A DNA stretch of 64,000 nucleotides from Variovorax sp. PBL-E5 (GTDB lineage: Bacteria; Pseudomonadota; Gammaproteobacteria; Burkholderiales; Burkholderiaceae_C): contig NZ_LR594671.1 in NCBI RefSeq assembly GCF_901827185.1, forward strand, positions 3,596,001-3,660,000. The letters are read 5' to 3'. Of the stretch, positions 26,518 to 39,379 are shown in pieces (position 1 is the stretch's first letter; the number at the start of each line of letters is the position of its first letter). Both the position numbers and the translations under genes were made by a program. The notes beneath the pieces are model-generated. The model had not been told where the DNA came from, ran no database searches, and worked only from the letters and a program-made list of their open reading frames with translations.

Positions 26518-27370
26518 TGCCGTGGTTGGCCATCTGGGCGGCGCCGGCGGGACGACCCGAGGCAACGATGCGCCTGGCCCGTTCGACGACGGGCTTGTCG
26601 ACCATCTTGCCGTCCACGGTCGTCGCGCCGCCCCGGCTGGCCTCGAAGGCGGCGAGCACGCGCTGCGCCCACGCCAGCTCCGCGGGTGTCGGCTCGAAGG
26701 CCGCGTTGACCGCGGCAACCTGCCGGGGGTGGATGCAGAGCTTGCCGCCGAAGCCGAGCTGCCGCGAGCGCAAGGCATCCGAGCGCATCCGCTCTGCATC
26801 GCTCAACTCCAGACTGACGCCATCGATCGGCGCAGCAAGCCCCGCGTGCACGGACTCCAACGCGATCCGGGTGCGAATGCCCGTCATCGCCTCGCCCTCG
26901 TCCGCGATGCCGCTTTCGACGGCGAAATCCACGCTTCCGAACGCCAGCCGCACCAGGCCCGGTGTCTTTGCAAATTGCCGCAGGTCCAGGTACGCGGACA
27001 CGGTTTCGATCAGCGCGATGAGCGGCCGGCCGGGCAATGCACGGGCTGTGCGCGCGAGCGAGTCGCCATCGGCCTTGGCCAGCATCAGGCTGGCACCCGA
27101 TGCCGCCTGGAGCATGCGCAGGTCATCGTCGTACCAGTCGGTGTCCGCGGCATTGATGCGAACGATCGCGTGGCGTCCCGCAGCGAGCCAGGCGCCCACG
27201 GTTTCGCGCGCGGAAGCCTTGGCGTCGGGCGCGACGGCGTCCTCCAGATCGAGGATCACTGCGTGCGCACCGCTCGCCACGGCCTTGTCGAAGCGCTCCG
27301 GCCGATCACCCGGAACGAACAGCAGGCTGCGCGCGACGCGATCCATCGGGGCCTCGGTCGAAGACGACAT
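26486..27370 (-). CDS. CitE-like CoA ester lyase (HpcH/HpaI family)
   Basis: This protein of about 294 residues has the TIM-barrel features of citrate lyase beta-like enzymes: [16 protein letters not shown], the metal/CoA region VILDLEDAV, the arginine in [19 protein letters not shown] and the C-terminal [16 protein letters not shown]. Such proteins cleave malyl-, citramalyl- or related CoA esters. The exact substrate is not evident. The ATG at 27370 is chosen; a closer ATG at 27346 is equally possible, and the frame extends to a TTG at 27439. Confidence 0.87.
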   Translation of the reverse strand: MSSSTEAPMDRVARSLLFVPGDRPERFDKAVASGAHAVILDLEDAVAPDAKASARETVGAWLAAGRHAIVRINAADTDWYDDDLRMLQAASGASLMLAKADGDSLARTARALPGRPLIALIETVSAYLDLRQFAKTPGLVRLAFGSVDFAVESGIADEGEAMTGIRTRIALESVHAGLAAPIDGVSLELSDAERMRSDALRSRQLGFGGKLCIHPRQVAAVNAAFEPTPAELAWAQRVLAAFEASRGGATTVDGKMVDKPVVERARRIVASGRPAGAAQMANHGITAPTGEALS

Positions 27371-27599
27371 CTCGCGAATTCGTGATCCGGCAGAAGCGCC
27401 GCAGTCCATGGATTGCGTGGTCGTGATGGCGTCCTTCAAGAAGCATTCCTTTCGTTCTTCATCGGATGGTAGATGAGTTTGCTCGCAGGACGACCTCTCG
27501 TGCCTCGAGGTCCGCGCGCTGCCAGTGCCTCGCGCTCTCGCAGGTGCGGGTCCGATGCAATGTGGGGAAAGCTTCGAGGGAAAAGCCCAGAAACGACAA

Positions 27600-27627
27600 G
27601 GCCCTCAGAGATTTCCCTCTGAAGGCC
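27600..27627 (-). terminator. Rho-independent terminator after the tRNA cluster
   Basis: On the minus strand the sequence just past tRNA-Asp forms an imperfect stem GGCCTTCAGAG / CTCTGAGGGCC with a six-base loop. A T-containing stretch (TTGTCGTTTC) follows. It ends the gltX–tRNA transcript. Confidence 0.7.
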
Positions 27628-27634
27628 GAAGTTC

Positions 27635-27711
27635 TGGCGGAGTGGACGGGACTCGAACCCGCGACCCCCGGCGTGACAGGCCGGTATTCTAACCAACTGA
27701 ACTACCACTCC
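27635..27711 (-). tRNA. tRNA-Asp (GTC)
   Basis: Minus-strand cloverleaf of 77 nt including encoded CCA. The acceptor arm is GGAGTGG/CCACTCC, the anticodon loop reads CTGTCAC with anticodon GTC, and the T-loop is TTCGAGT. It is the last of three tRNAs downstream of gltX. Confidence 0.97.
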
Positions 27712-27782
27712 TGGTAGACAACGTTCGCTCCGATTGGAGCCAAGTGCTGCGACTTGTGCCCGCTTCACCTTGCAGTGAAAAC

Positions 27783-27858
27783 TGGCGACCCTACGGGGAT
27801 TCGAACCCCGGTAGCCACCGTGAAAGGGTGGTGTCCTAGGCCTCTAGACGATAGGGTC
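27783..27858 (-). tRNA. tRNA-Glu (TTC)
   Basis: Minus-strand cloverleaf of 76 nt with encoded CCA. The acceptor arm is GACCCTA/TAGGGTC, the anticodon arm is CCACC-CTTTCAC-GGTGG with anticodon TTC, and the T-loop is TTCGAAT. It lies in the same transcript as gltX, whose enzyme charges it. Confidence 0.97.
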
Positions 27859-27910
27859 AAAACCTTAGGAACCGCGCTGCGATCAGCGCTTGTTCTTCTC
27901 GACGCCCTGA

Positions 27911-27986
<76 letters not shown>

Positions 27987-28020
27987 TCGGGTGTCGAGCC
28001 TCGAATTATAGCCTGAGAAA

Positions 28021-29412
28021 TCAGGCTGTTTTCAAACGTGCCAACACTGTTTCACGAGAAAACAGCGCGAGCACCGCATCGAGCGATGGCGTCTGCGGCG
28101 TTCCCATCACGAGCACGCGCACCGGCATCGCGAGCACAGGCATCTTGAGGCCATGCGCCGCGAGCACTTCCTTGATGGCGGCTGCGATGCCGGCCTTGTC
28201 CCATGCGACGCCCGCGAGCTTGTCCGCCAGCGTGGCGATCGCGGGGCGCACCGCGTCGGTCAGGTGCTGCGCGCGATCGGCTTCGCTTGGCGCCACGTCG
28301 GCGTAGAAGGCCGCTGCCCAGCTCGCGAGCGCGACCGTGGTGTCGCAGCGATCCTTGAAGAGTCCGCAGATCGCGGCCAGCCGCTCGTCGGCGGCGATGC
28401 CGCGCTGCTGCAGTTGCGCTGCGACCAGCGGCGCCAGCGCATCGTCGGCCATCGCCTTCAGATGCTGCGCATTGACCCAGCGCAGCTTCGCCTCATCGAA
28501 CTGCGCCGCACTGCGGCCCAGATGATCGAGGTTGAACCACTCGATGAACTGAGCGCGCGTGAAAATCTCGTCGTCGCCGTGGCTCCAGCCGAGACGCGCG
28601 AGGTAGTTGACCATCGCATCGGGCAAATAGCCTTCGTCACGGAACTGCGTGACGGGCTTGGCGCCGGTGCGCTTGCTCAGCTTCTCGCCCTGCTCGTTCA
28701 GCACCGTGGGCAGGTGTGCGTAGACCGGCGGCTCCTTGCCGAGCGCGCGGAAGATGTTGATCTGGCGCGGCGTGTTGTTCACGTGGTCGTCACCGCGGAT
28801 CACGTGCGTGATGGCCATGTCGATGTCGTCGACCACGACGCAGAAGTTGTAGGTCGGCGTACCGTCGGGGCGCGCGATCACGAGATCGTCGAGCTCGTCG
28901 TTGCTGACCTCGATGCGGCCCTTGACCTTGTCGTCCCACGCCACCGCGCCGCCCTGCGGATTGCGAAAGCGCAGCACCGGCTGCACGCCCGGCGGTACTG
29001 GCGGCAGCGTCTTGCCGGGCTCGGGGCGCCAGGTGCCGTCGTAGCGCGGCTTCTGCTTGGCCACCATCTGCCGCTCGCGCAACGCGTCGAGTTCGGCCAC
29101 GCTCATGTAGCAGGGGTAGACCTGGCCCGCGGCCTGCAACTCGGCCAGCACCGTCTTGTAGCGGTCCATGCGCTGCATCTGGTAGTACGGGCCCTCGTCA
29201 TGATCGAGGCCGAGCCACTGCATGCCTTCGAGGATCACGTCGACCGCCGCCTGCGTGGAACGCTCGACGTCGGTGTCCTCGATGCGCAGGATGAAGTCGC
29301 CGCCGGTGGAGCGCGCGAAGGCCCATGGGTAGAGCGCCGAGCGGATGTTGCCGAGGTGGATGAAGCCGGTCGGCGAGGGAGCGAAACGGGTGCGGGTCTT
29401 CTGTGATGTCAT
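28021..29412 (-). CDS. gltX: Glutamyl-tRNA synthetase
   Basis: The 463-residue class I synthetase has the HIGH-type motif [11 protein letters not shown] (about 12–22), the KMSKS-type motif GEKLSKRTG near residue 244, and the family's RIEDTD. It attaches glutamate to tRNA-Glu in the cytoplasm. Its ATG overlaps the metZ stop (ATGA), so it is translationally coupled to the methionine gene. The three tRNA genes follow on the same strand. Confidence 0.97.
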   Translation of the reverse strand: MTSQKTRTRFAPSPTGFIHLGNIRSALYPWAFARSTGGDFILRIEDTDVERSTQAAVDVILEGMQWLGLDHDEGPYYQMQRMDRYKTVLAELQAAGQVYPCYMSVAELDALRERQMVAKQKPRYDGTWRPEPGKTLPPVPPGVQPVLRFRNPQGGAVAWDDKVKGRIEVSNDELDDLVIARPDGTPTYNFCVVVDDIDMAITHVIRGDDHVNNTPRQINIFRALGKEPPVYAHLPTVLNEQGEKLSKRTGAKPVTQFRDEGYLPDAMVNYLARLGWSHGDDEIFTRAQFIEWFNLDHLGRSAAQFDEAKLRWVNAQHLKAMADDALAPLVAAQLQQRGIAADERLAAICGLFKDRCDTTVALASWAAAFYADVAPSEADRAQHLTDAVRPAIATLADKLAGVAWDKAGIAAAIKEVLAAHGLKMPVLAMPVRVLVMGTPQTPSLDAVLALFSRETVLARLKTA

Positions 29413-30632
29413 GCGAGGGTGCCGAGGCCGCGCAGCAAGTCGGCCTTGATGTCGTCGATATGGTCGAGCCCGACCGCGACGCGGATCAGGCCCTGACCGA
29501 TGCCGGCCGCCTGCCGCTGCGCTTCGGACAGGCGCCCGTGCGAGGTGGTGGCCGGATGGGTGATGGTGGTCTTGGTGTCGCCGAGGTTGGCGGTGATGCT
29601 CAGCACGCGCGTGCTGTCGATCACGTGGAAGGCGTTGGCGCGCGCCGTTTCGGGCGTCTCGTTGGACGGCTGGCCGCGCACGTCGAAGGACACGACCGCA
29701 CCGCCCTGCCCCGCCTGCTGGCGCATCGCCAGTTCGTGCTGCCCATGCGAAGGCAAGCCGGGGTAGTAGACGCGTGCGATGCCGGACTGCGTCTCGAGCC
29801 ATTGCGCGAGCGCGAGCGCGCTGGCGCAATGGGCCTGCATGCGGATGCCCAGCGTTTCGAGCCCCTTCAGCACGACCCACGCATTGAAGGGCGACAAGGC
29901 CATGCCCGCCGTGCGGACCACGGTGGCGAACACGTCGATCAGCTTCTGCGGGCCGCAGATGGCACCCGCCAGCACGCGGCCCTGGCCGTCGAGGTACTTG
30001 GTGCCCGAATGGATGACGAGGTCGGCGCCCCACTCGGTCGGCCGCTGCAGGGCCGGCGAACAGAAGCAGTTGTCGACCGCCAGCAGCGCGCCCGCGTCGT
30101 GCGCGATGTCCGCCAGTGCGCGGATGTCGCACACGTCGGTCAGCGGATTGGTCGGCGTCTCGGCGAAGAGCAGCTTCGTGGTCGGCCGCACCGCGGCCTT
30201 CCATTCGACGGCGTCGGTCTGGGAGACGAAGGTCGTCTCGACTCCGAACTTGCCGAACTCGCGGCCGACCAGGTTGAGCGTGGAGCCGAACACCGAGCGC
30301 GAGCACACGACGTGGTCGCCCGCCTTGAGCAGGCCCATGCACATCATCAGGATCGCGCCCATCCCGCTCGATGCGCCGACGGCGGCCTCGGTGCCTTCGA
30401 GCGCGGCAAGGCGGCGCTCGAAGCTGCTCACGGTCGGGTTCGAGGTTCGCGTGTACGTAAAGCCTTCTTCGGTACCGGCGAAGCGGCGCGCCGAGGTCTC
30501 GGCATCGGGCTGCACGAAGCTGCTCGACAGGAAGAGCGCCTCGGAGTTCTCGCCGTACTGGCTGCGGTCGAGCGCGGTGCGCACCGCGAGGGTGTCGCGG
30601 TGCAGGCCGGCGGGCAGGGATCGGTCGGTCAC
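29409..30632 (-). CDS. metZ: O-succinylhomoserine sulfhydrylase
   Basis: This 407-residue PLP enzyme of the Cys/Met metabolism family makes homocysteine from O-succinylhomoserine and sulfide. The PLP lysine is in [12 protein letters not shown] near residue 214. The N-terminal [23 protein letters not shown] and C-terminal [11 protein letters not shown] are typical of MetZ. The start is a GTG, the only good candidate at the point where homology begins. It lies 14 bp after purF, within the folC-to-gltX run. Confidence 0.94.
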   Translation of the reverse strand: MTDRSLPAGLHRDTLAVRTALDRSQYGENSEALFLSSSFVQPDAETSARRFAGTEEGFTYTRTSNPTVSSFERRLAALEGTEAAVGASSGMGAILMMCMGLLKAGDHVVCSRSVFGSTLNLVGREFGKFGVETTFVSQTDAVEWKAAVRPTTKLLFAETPTNPLTDVCDIRALADIAHDAGALLAVDNCFCSPALQRPTEWGADLVIHSGTKYLDGQGRVLAGAICGPQKLIDVFATVVRTAGMALSPFNAWVVLKGLETLGIRMQAHCASALALAQWLETQSGIARVYYPGLPSHGQHELAMRQQAGQGGAVVSFDVRGQPSNETPETARANAFHVIDSTRVLSITANLGDTKTTITHPATTSHGRLSEAQRQAAGIGQGLIRVAVGLDHIDDIKADLLRGLGTLA

Positions 30633-30646
30633 GGGTGGTTCGACTT

Positions 30647-32161
30647 TCAACTCAGGTTGGGCAGCGCGAGGCGCGACGAGTCTTCCTCGTTCTCCTCGAT
30701 GCGCGGGCGGTTGCCGTTCATGCGTGTGATGGCTTCGGTGTCGATGTCGCCGGTCACGTAGACGCCGTCGAAGCACGAGGCATCGAAGCCGTCGAGCTTC
30801 TGCGCCGGCGAACTCGACGCGGCCTTCAGGATCGCGCGCTTCATGCCTTCGACGTCCTGGTAGATCAGCGCGTCGCAGCCGATCAGCTGGCGGATCTCTT
30901 CGATGCTGCGGTCGTGCGCCACCAGCTCGTCCTTGGTCGGCATGTCGATGCCGTAGACGTTCGGAAAGCGCACCGGCGGCGCGGCGCTGGCGAGATAGAC
31001 CTTGCGCGCGCCCGCGTCGCGCGCCATCTGCACGATCTCGCGGCTGGTGGTGCCGCGCACGATCGAGTCGTCGACCAGCAGCACGTTGCGGCCCTTGAAT
31101 TCGCTCGCGATCACGTTGAGCTTCTGGCGCACCGACTTCTTGCGCACGCCCTGGCCCGGCATGATGAAGGTGCGGCCCACGTAGCGGTTCTTGACGAAGC
31201 CTTCGCGGTAGGGGATGCCGAGCAGGTGCGCCAGCTGCGTCGCGCTCGGCCGGCTCGATTCGGGGATCGGGATGATCACGTCGATGTCGCTCGGCGGCAC
31301 GGTCGAGACCACGCGCTTGGCCAGCGTCTCGCCGAGATTCAGGCGCGCCTGGTACACCGAGATGCCGTCGAGCACCGAGTCGGGCCGCGCGAGGTAGACG
31401 AACTCGAAGATGCAGGGGTTGAGCGTCGGCGCCTCGGCGCACTGCTCGGCATGCACCTGGCCCTGCAGGTCGATGAAGACCGCCTCGCCCGGCGCGATGT
31501 TGCGTTCGAACACGTGGCCCGAGCCTTCGAGCGCCACCGATTCGCTCGCCACCATCACCGTGCCGTCGGCATTGCGTCCCATGGCCAGCGGGCGGATGCC
31601 GTAGGGGTCGCGGAATGCGAGCAGGCCGTGCCCGGCGATCAGCGCCACGACCGCATAGGAGCCGCGCAGCCGGCGATGCACGTGGCGCACCGCTTCGAAC
31701 ACCGTCGCCGAGTTGAGCTGGCCGCCGCGTGTCGCCTGATCGAGCTCGTGCGCGAGCACGTTGAGCAGCACCTCGGAATCGCTTTCGGTGTTGGTGTGCC
31801 GATGGTCGGTGGAGAACAGCTCGGCACGCAACGCATGCGCATTGGTGAGGTTGCCGTTGTGCACGAGCACGATGCCGAAGGGCGCGTTGACGTAGAAGGG
31901 CTGCGCCTCTTCCTCGCTGTAGGCATTGCCCGCGGTGGGGTAGCGCACCTGGCCCAGGCCGATATCGCCTGGCAGGCCCCGCATGTTGCGGGTGCGGAAC
32001 ACGTCCCGCACCATGCCCTTGGCCTTGTGCATGAAGAACTTGCGTTCGAGCAGCGTGACGATGCCGGCCGCATCCTGGCCGCGATGCTGCAACAGCAGCA
32101 GCGCGTCGTAGAGCAGCTGATTGACGGGGGCGCTGCTGACAACGCCGACGATTCCACACAT
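30647..32161 (-). CDS. purF: Amidophosphoribosyltransferase
   Basis: The 504-residue enzyme catalyses the first committed step of purine synthesis, turning PRPP and glutamine into phosphoribosylamine. The N-terminal nucleophile Cys2 is present (MCGIVGV), as are the glutaminase region ([11 protein letters not shown]) and the PRPP loop [13 protein letters not shown] near residue 365. The propeptide found in some homologues is absent, as usual for proteobacteria. It follows cvpA by 12 bp. Confidence 0.97.
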   Translation of the reverse strand: MCGIVGVVSSAPVNQLLYDALLLLQHRGQDAAGIVTLLERKFFMHKAKGMVRDVFRTRNMRGLPGDIGLGQVRYPTAGNAYSEEEAQPFYVNAPFGIVLVHNGNLTNAHALRAELFSTDHRHTNTESDSEVLLNVLAHELDQATRGGQLNSATVFEAVRHVHRRLRGSYAVVALIAGHGLLAFRDPYGIRPLAMGRNADGTVMVASESVALEGSGHVFERNIAPGEAVFIDLQGQVHAEQCAEAPTLNPCIFEFVYLARPDSVLDGISVYQARLNLGETLAKRVVSTVPPSDIDVIIPIPESSRPSATQLAHLLGIPYREGFVKNRYVGRTFIMPGQGVRKKSVRQKLNVIASEFKGRNVLLVDDSIVRGTTSREIVQMARDAGARKVYLASAAPPVRFPNVYGIDMPTKDELVAHDRSIEEIRQLIGCDALIYQDVEGMKRAILKAASSSPAQKLDGFDASCFDGVYVTGDIDTEAITRMNGNRPRIEENEEDSSRLALPNLS

Positions 32162-32173
32162 GAACGTTTCCTC

Positions 32174-32659
32174 TCAGGGCAGGTAGCTTGCCAACTTTTC
32201 AGGCAGCGCGGGTTTCAGGCCCTGCAATGCCGCATCGAGAACAATGGCGCTGCGCGATTCGCGCCACCAGACGCTGTCGCTCAGGACCAGCAAATGAACC
32301 ACCACCGCCAGCGCCAGCAGCGCGACCGCACCGCGCGCCAGGCCGAAGGCCGCGCCCAGCAGACGATCCACCGGCCGAAGCCCGATCACCGTGACCAGCT
32401 TGCGAACCAGCGAGGCCACCAGCCCCACACCGAACGCGACGCCCACGAACACCAGCACGAAACCCGCCGCATAGCGCCATGTGGCCGCCGGATCGCCGAA
32501 CGGCAGCCAGCGCGCCACATCCTCCGCAAACCACTGCGCGCACAGGAACGCGACCACCCAGCCCGCCAGCGAGATCACCTCGAACACCAACCCTCGCACC
32601 AGGCCCAGCAGCATCGAGATCACCAGCAGCGCAACGGCGATCCAGTCGAGCGGTGCCAC
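32174..32659 (-). CDS. cvpA: CvpA family membrane protein
   Basis: This 161-residue protein has four predicted membrane helices and the family's N-terminal DWIAVALLVISMLLGLVRG. It corresponds to the colicin V production protein encoded upstream of purF in many proteobacteria. Its role is linked to envelope homeostasis and is not fully defined. It lies 15 bp after the SPOR-domain gene. Confidence 0.93.
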   Translation of the reverse strand: MAPLDWIAVALLVISMLLGLVRGLVFEVISLAGWVVAFLCAQWFAEDVARWLPFGDPAATWRYAAGFVLVFVGVAFGVGLVASLVRKLVTVIGLRPVDRLLGAAFGLARGAVALLALAVVVHLLVLSDSVWWRESRSAIVLDAALQGLKPALPEKLASYLP

Positions 32660-32674
32660 GTCAGCCAGCGGTGA

Positions 32675-33580
32675 CTACAAGCTGAGGACGGCCGCGGGCA
32701 ATGACAAGCCCTTGACGCGCCCCGCCGCGCGGTCGGCCTCGGCGCGCGAGCCGAAGGGACCGACACGCACACGCGTGCGCTCGCCGCCGGCCGTCTTCGT
32801 GACGGTGGTGAAGGTCTTGAGCCCCGCCTTCTCGAGCTTTTGCCGCACCTCGCGCGCCTTGTCGGCGTCGGCGAAGGCGCCGACCTGGACCACGAAGCGG
32901 CCCGAGTCCTCGGCCGCAGCAGCCGGTTTGGCGGCGGCGACCACGGTCGGGGCGCTCTTGCCTTCGAGCAGCGCGCGCGCCCGGCTTGCATCGTCGGCAG
33001 GCGAAGGCTTGGCGGGGGCCGGCTTGGGTTCGGGCTTCGACTCGGCCTTGGCTTCCGCTTTCGGCTTGACTTCGGCCTTGGGCTCGGGCTTGGGATGCGG
33101 CTTGGTTTCGGGGGCGGGTGCGGACTCGGACTTCCCGTCGGGTGCCGGGAGCGAGGGCTTGTCGGGCGCGATCTCGACGCCGTCGGCCGACTCCGTGATC
33201 ATGTCGGGGCTGCTGCTGCGCGGTGCGGCCGCCACGCGCGTGCTCGGCTCGGCGGCCTTGCCGGCATCGCTGCCGGGGGTCGGCGCTGGCGTCGATGCCG
33301 CAGCGGGTGCCGGCGCGGGTGTCGCAGGCAAGGGCAGCGGCTTGACCTTGGCCCGGTCGGGGATTTCGATCGGAATGTCGACCGCGATGGGACGCGGCTG
33401 GGTGTCGAACAGCAAGGGGAAGCCGATCACACCGACCAGCACCAGCACCGCGGCGCCCAGCAGCCTGTGGCGCGCGCGCCGGCGCATGGCCTCGATGCTC
33501 TCTGCCGGCGCCGAAGCGACGCTCGTGTTTCGCCCTTCGTTGCCCTGCGGACCGCGGGTGCGGAACTTGAAGAACGCCAT
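32675..33580 (-). CDS. SPOR domain cell-division-type protein (DedD-like)
   Basis: The 301-residue protein has a short cytoplasmic N-terminus, one membrane helix (LLGAAVLVLVGVIGFPLLF, about 41–59), a long Pro/Ala/Lys-rich periplasmic linker with repeated KPEPK-like units, and a C-terminal SPOR domain (FVVQVGAFADADKAREVRQKL to VRVGPFGSRAEADRA). SPOR domains bind denuded peptidoglycan at the septum. Its position between folC and cvpA matches dedD of other proteobacteria. Confidence 0.9.
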   Translation of the reverse strand: MAFFKFRTRGPQGNEGRNTSVASAPAESIEAMRRRARHRLLGAAVLVLVGVIGFPLLFDTQPRPIAVDIPIEIPDRAKVKPLPLPATPAPAPAAASTPAPTPGSDAGKAAEPSTRVAAAPRSSSPDMITESADGVEIAPDKPSLPAPDGKSESAPAPETKPHPKPEPKAEVKPKAEAKAESKPEPKPAPAKPSPADDASRARALLEGKSAPTVVAAAKPAAAAEDSGRFVVQVGAFADADKAREVRQKLEKAGLKTFTTVTKTAGGERTRVRVGPFGSRAEADRAAGRVKGLSLPAAVLSL

Positions 33581-33641
33581 GAAATTCGTTTTCCTGAGAG
33601 AGTACAGCGTGAGGTGGAAAAGGCGCCGGCAATCAGGCGGA

Positions 33642-34949
33642 TCAGGAGCCGGACGACAGGTGCCTGGCGCGCAGACGGGGTGTTCCGTTTTCGAGCACGC
33701 CACCCACTGTGAAGAACGATCCGAAGACGACGATTCTATCAGCGGGGTTCGCCTGCTCGATGGCCGCCCGGAGCGCTGCCATCGGTGCCGCGTGCACGCT
33801 GCCCGAGGCATCGGCGCGCGTGTTCTGCGCCTGCCAGCGGGCGAGCAAGTCGGCGGCCTGCGCGGCCCGCGCAGTCGGCAGATCGGTGAAGTGCCAGCGG
33901 TCGATCATCGGCCCGATGCGCGCGAACATCGGCGCCAGGTCCTTGTCGGCCATCACGCCGAAGACCGCGTGGGTGGTCGGATAGAAACCCATGGCATCGA
34001 GGTTCTCGGCCAGCGCCGCGACCGCATGCGGGTTGTGCGCCACGTCGAGCACCAGCACGGGCTCGCCCGGGACGATCTGGAAGCGCCCCGGCAGCTCGAC
34101 CATCGCGAGGCCGGTGCGAATCGCCTGGGCAGTGACAGGCAAACGCGGGCGCAGCGATTCGAGCGCCGCCAGCACGCCGGCCGCATTGATCAGCTGGTTG
34201 GCGCCGCGCAGGGCCGGATAGGCCAGGCCGCTGTAGCGCCGTCCGCGGCCGCTCCAGCCCCATTGCTGCTTGTCGCCCGTCACGTTGAAATCGCGGCCCA
34301 CGCGCCAGAGGTCGGCGCCGATGGCCTCGGCGTGGTCGATCACGCTCTGCGGCGGCATCGGGTCGCTGACGATCGCGGGCCGGCCGGCGCGCAGGATGCC
34401 GGCCTTCTCGAAGCCGATGCTCTCGCGATCGGGGCCGAGGAAATCCATGTGGTCGAGGTCGATGCTGGTGATCACCGCGCAATCGGCATCGATGATGTTG
34501 ACCGCGTCCAGCCGGCCGCCGAGGCCGACTTCGAGAATGGCCACATCGGGCTTGCTCGCCGCCATGCACAGCAGGATGGCCAGGGTGGTGAATTCGAAGT
34601 ACGTCAGCGCGACATCGCCGCGGCCGGCTTCCACTGTCTCGAAATGCCGCGCCAGTTCGACGCCGTCGACCGCCCCGCCCACGAGCCGCAGCCGCTCCTC
34701 GAAGCGCACCAGGTGCGGCGAGGTGAACACCGCGGTGCGGTAGCCCGCACGCACGAGGATCGATTCGAGCATCGCGCAGGTCGAGCCCTTGCCGTTGGTG
34801 CCGGCCACGGTGATCACCGGACAATCGAAGGCAAGGCCGAGGCGCGCGGCCACGGCGCGGACGCGGTCGAGCCCCAGCTCGATGCTCTTGGGATGCAGGT
34901 GCTCGGCGTGCGCCAGCCAGTCGACAAGGGTTTTCATGGAGGCCGGCAT
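33642..34949 (-). CDS. folC: Dihydrofolate synthase / folylpolyglutamate synthase
   Basis: The 435-residue Mur-ligase-type enzyme adds glutamate to dihydropteroate and to folates. The ATP loop is VAGTNGKGSTCAMLE near residue 45, with the fold's SPHLVRFEERL, and VLDVAHNPHA in the C-terminal part. The start could also be the ATG at 34937, four codons in; neither has a strong ribosome site. It heads the folC–SPOR–cvpA–purF–metZ–gltX run and is divergent from an ArsC-like gene only 34 bp away. Confidence 0.95.
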   Translation of the reverse strand: MPASMKTLVDWLAHAEHLHPKSIELGLDRVRAVAARLGLAFDCPVITVAGTNGKGSTCAMLESILVRAGYRTAVFTSPHLVRFEERLRLVGGAVDGVELARHFETVEAGRGDVALTYFEFTTLAILLCMAASKPDVAILEVGLGGRLDAVNIIDADCAVITSIDLDHMDFLGPDRESIGFEKAGILRAGRPAIVSDPMPPQSVIDHAEAIGADLWRVGRDFNVTGDKQQWGWSGRGRRYSGLAYPALRGANQLINAAGVLAALESLRPRLPVTAQAIRTGLAMVELPGRFQIVPGEPVLVLDVAHNPHAVAALAENLDAMGFYPTTHAVFGVMADKDLAPMFARIGPMIDRWHFTDLPTARAAQAADLLARWQAQNTRADASGSVHAAPMAALRAAIEQANPADRIVVFGSFFTVGGVLENGTPRLRARHLSSGS

Positions 34950-34983
34950 TGTCGCCGACGCGCGGCGCGGGCATCATCGCCGC

Positions 34984-35337
34984 ATGACGACTCTCTATGG
35001 CATCACGAACTGCGACACGGTGAAACGCGCCCGCGCCTGGCTCGACGAACAGGGCGTGGCCTACCGTTATCACGACTTCAAGAAGGACGGCGTGCCCGAG
35101 GCCGAACTCGACCGATGGCTGGATGCGCCGGGCTGGGAAGCGTTGGTCAACCGCCGCGGCACCACCTGGCGTCGACTTGACGACGCGACCCGCGCGGCGG
35201 TCGTCGATCGTGCATCGGCGCGCACGGTGCTGCTGGCCAACCCGAGTCTCATCAAGCGACCGGTGGTCAACTGGGGCGCGAAGGCCGGCGTTACGACTGG
35301 ATTCGACGCCACGCAGTGGAAAGGCTACGCTGTGTAA
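34984..35337 (+). CDS. ArsC/Spx-family reductase-like protein
   Basis: This 117-residue thioredoxin-fold protein matches the YffB/ArsC-like family: LYGITNCDTVKRARAWLDEQGV at the N-terminus and the conserved SLIKRPVVNWG near residue 90. It has one active-site-type cysteine (NCDTVK) followed by lysine, as in YffB, and lacks the arsenate-binding arginine triad context of true arsenate reductases. The function is uncertain. It is divergent from folC. Confidence 0.87.
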   Translation: MTTLYGITNCDTVKRARAWLDEQGVAYRYHDFKKDGVPEAELDRWLDAPGWEALVNRRGTTWRRLDDATRAAVVDRASARTVLLANPSLIKRPVVNWGAKAGVTTGFDATQWKGYAV

Positions 35338-35411
35338 AGGGCCGGAACCCGACCCGAGCGGACTCATCCAACCCGTTCAGCGGCGTACGCGCCCCCTCAA
35401 GGAGTTCTGAC

Positions 35412-37749
<2,338 letters not shown>

Positions 37750-37759
37750 CCAGGCAGGG

Positions 37760-38812
37760 TCAGACCACCACAGGCTCGGGCTCCAACCGGATGCCGAAGC
37801 GCTCGTAGACGCTGGTCTGGATCGCCTTGGCCAGCGTCATCACCTCGCCGCCGGTGACCGGGTCGGCGGCGCCGCCGCGGTTCACCAGCACGAGCGCCTG
37901 CCGCTCGTAGACGCCCGCATTGCCGACCGACTTGCCCTTCCAGCCGCAGGCATCGATCAGCCAGCCCGCGGCCAGCTTGATGCTGCCGTCGGCCATCGGG
38001 TAATGAACGATCTTCGGATCGCGCGCGATGATGTCGGCGCACTGCTCCGGCGTCACCGTCGGGTTCTTGAAGAAGCTGCCGGCATTGCCGAGCACCCGCC
38101 AGTCGGGCAGCTTGGCGCGGCGAATCGCGCAGACCCAGTCGAAGATCTCCATCGCGCTCGGCGTGAAGTTGCCCGTCTCGGCCATCTTGCGTTCGAGGTC
38201 GAGGTAGCCCAGCACCGGCTTCCACGGCCGCGGCAGGCGCAAACGCACGCGCGTGATCAGCGCGCGCCCCGCAAGCCCGAAGTCGTTGCCGCCGCTGGCC
38301 GCGTGCTTGAACACCGAGTCGCGGTAGCCGAAGGCGCACTGCGCGGCATCGAGCGTGAAGCCGCGGCCGGTCTCGAGGTCGATCGCGTCGAGCGATTCGA
38401 AGCGGTCCTGCAGCTCGACGCCGTAGGCGCCGATGTTCTGCACCGGCGAGCCGCCCACCGTGCCGGGAATCAGCGCCAGGTTCTCCAGGCCGGGAAAGCC
38501 CTGGGCCAGCGTCCAGCGCACCGTGTCGTGCCAGTTCTCGCCGGCGCCGGCCTCGACGATCCAGGCGCGCGGCGTGGTGTCGACCAGCCTCAGGCCCTTG
38601 ATCTCGACCTTCAGCACCAGCGGCCGCACGTCGCCGGTCAGCACGATGTTGCTGCCGCCGCCGAGCACGAACTTCGGCGCGTCGCGCCACTGTGCATCCG
38701 CGCGCAGCGCGGCCACGTCGGCCTCGCCGGTGATGCGGACCAGGTGCTGCGCGCGCGCGACGATGCCGAAGCTGTTGTGCTGCTGCAGCGGTACGTTGTG
38801 CTCCACGATCAT
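37760..38812 (-). CDS. murB: UDP-N-acetylenolpyruvoylglucosamine reductase
   Basis: This 350-residue FAD enzyme makes UDP-MurNAc in peptidoglycan synthesis. The FAD-binding segments [11 protein letters not shown] and [18 protein letters not shown] are present, with the catalytic serine in [11 protein letters not shown]. Length and layout fit type I MurB. The ATG at 38812 gives the family's N-terminus ([12 protein letters not shown]). It is divergent from the YajQ gene. Confidence 0.96.
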   Translation of the reverse strand: MIVEHNVPLQQHNSFGIVARAQHLVRITGEADVAALRADAQWRDAPKFVLGGGSNIVLTGDVRPLVLKVEIKGLRLVDTTPRAWIVEAGAGENWHDTVRWTLAQGFPGLENLALIPGTVGGSPVQNIGAYGVELQDRFESLDAIDLETGRGFTLDAAQCAFGYRDSVFKHAASGGNDFGLAGRALITRVRLRLPRPWKPVLGYLDLERKMAETGNFTPSAMEIFDWVCAIRRAKLPDWRVLGNAGSFFKNPTVTPEQCADIIARDPKIVHYPMADGSIKLAAGWLIDACGWKGKSVGNAGVYERQALVLVNRGGAADPVTGGEVMTLAKAIQTSVYERFGIRLEPEPVVV

Positions 38813-38886
38813 GGGAGAATTGTCGCATTCGCACGCCGCGCGGCACCGCACGCGGCGCAATTCAATTCGTTGCTGCCGGAGCCTTC

Positions 38887-39372
38887 ATGCCGTCTTTCGA
38901 CACCGTTTGTGAACCCAACCTGCCCGAGGTGAAGAACGCGGTCGAGAACACCGCCAAGGAAATCGCGACGCGCTTCGACTTCAAGGGCACCGCTGCCGCC
39001 GTCGAGTTGAAGGACAAGGAAATCACCCTGACGGGCGACGCCGAATTCCAGCTGGTGCAGGTCGAGGACATCCTGCGCAGCAAGCTCACCAAGCGCAGCG
39101 TCGACGTGCGCTTTCTCGACAAGGGCGCGGTGCAGAAAATCGGCGGCGACAAGGTCAAGCAGGTGATCAAGGTCAAGAGCGGCATCGAGAGCGAGCAGGC
39201 CAAGAAGATCACCCGGCTGCTCAAGGACAGCAAGCTCAAGGTGCAGGCCGCCATCCAGGGCGACGCGGTGCGCGTGACGGGTGCCAAGCGCGATGACCTG
39301 CAGGCGGCGATGGCGCTGATCAAGAAGGACGTGCCCGACACCCCGCTGTCGTTCAACAACTTCCGGGACTAG
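38887..39372 (+). CDS. YajQ family cyclic-di-GMP-binding protein
   Basis: The 161-residue protein matches the YajQ family throughout: [21 protein letters not shown] at the start, [18 protein letters not shown], and the C-terminal [20 protein letters not shown]. YajQ-family proteins bind nucleotides. In Xanthomonas and Pseudomonas a member binds cyclic-di-GMP and acts on transcription with a LysR partner. The retropepsin-like gene follows 7 bp downstream. Confidence 0.95.
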   Translation: MPSFDTVCEPNLPEVKNAVENTAKEIATRFDFKGTAAAVELKDKEITLTGDAEFQLVQVEDILRSKLTKRSVDVRFLDKGAVQKIGGDKVKQVIKVKSGIESEQAKKITRLLKDSKLKVQAAIQGDAVRVTGAKRDDLQAAMALIKKDVPDTPLSFNNFRD

Positions 39373-39379
39373 GCCCGTC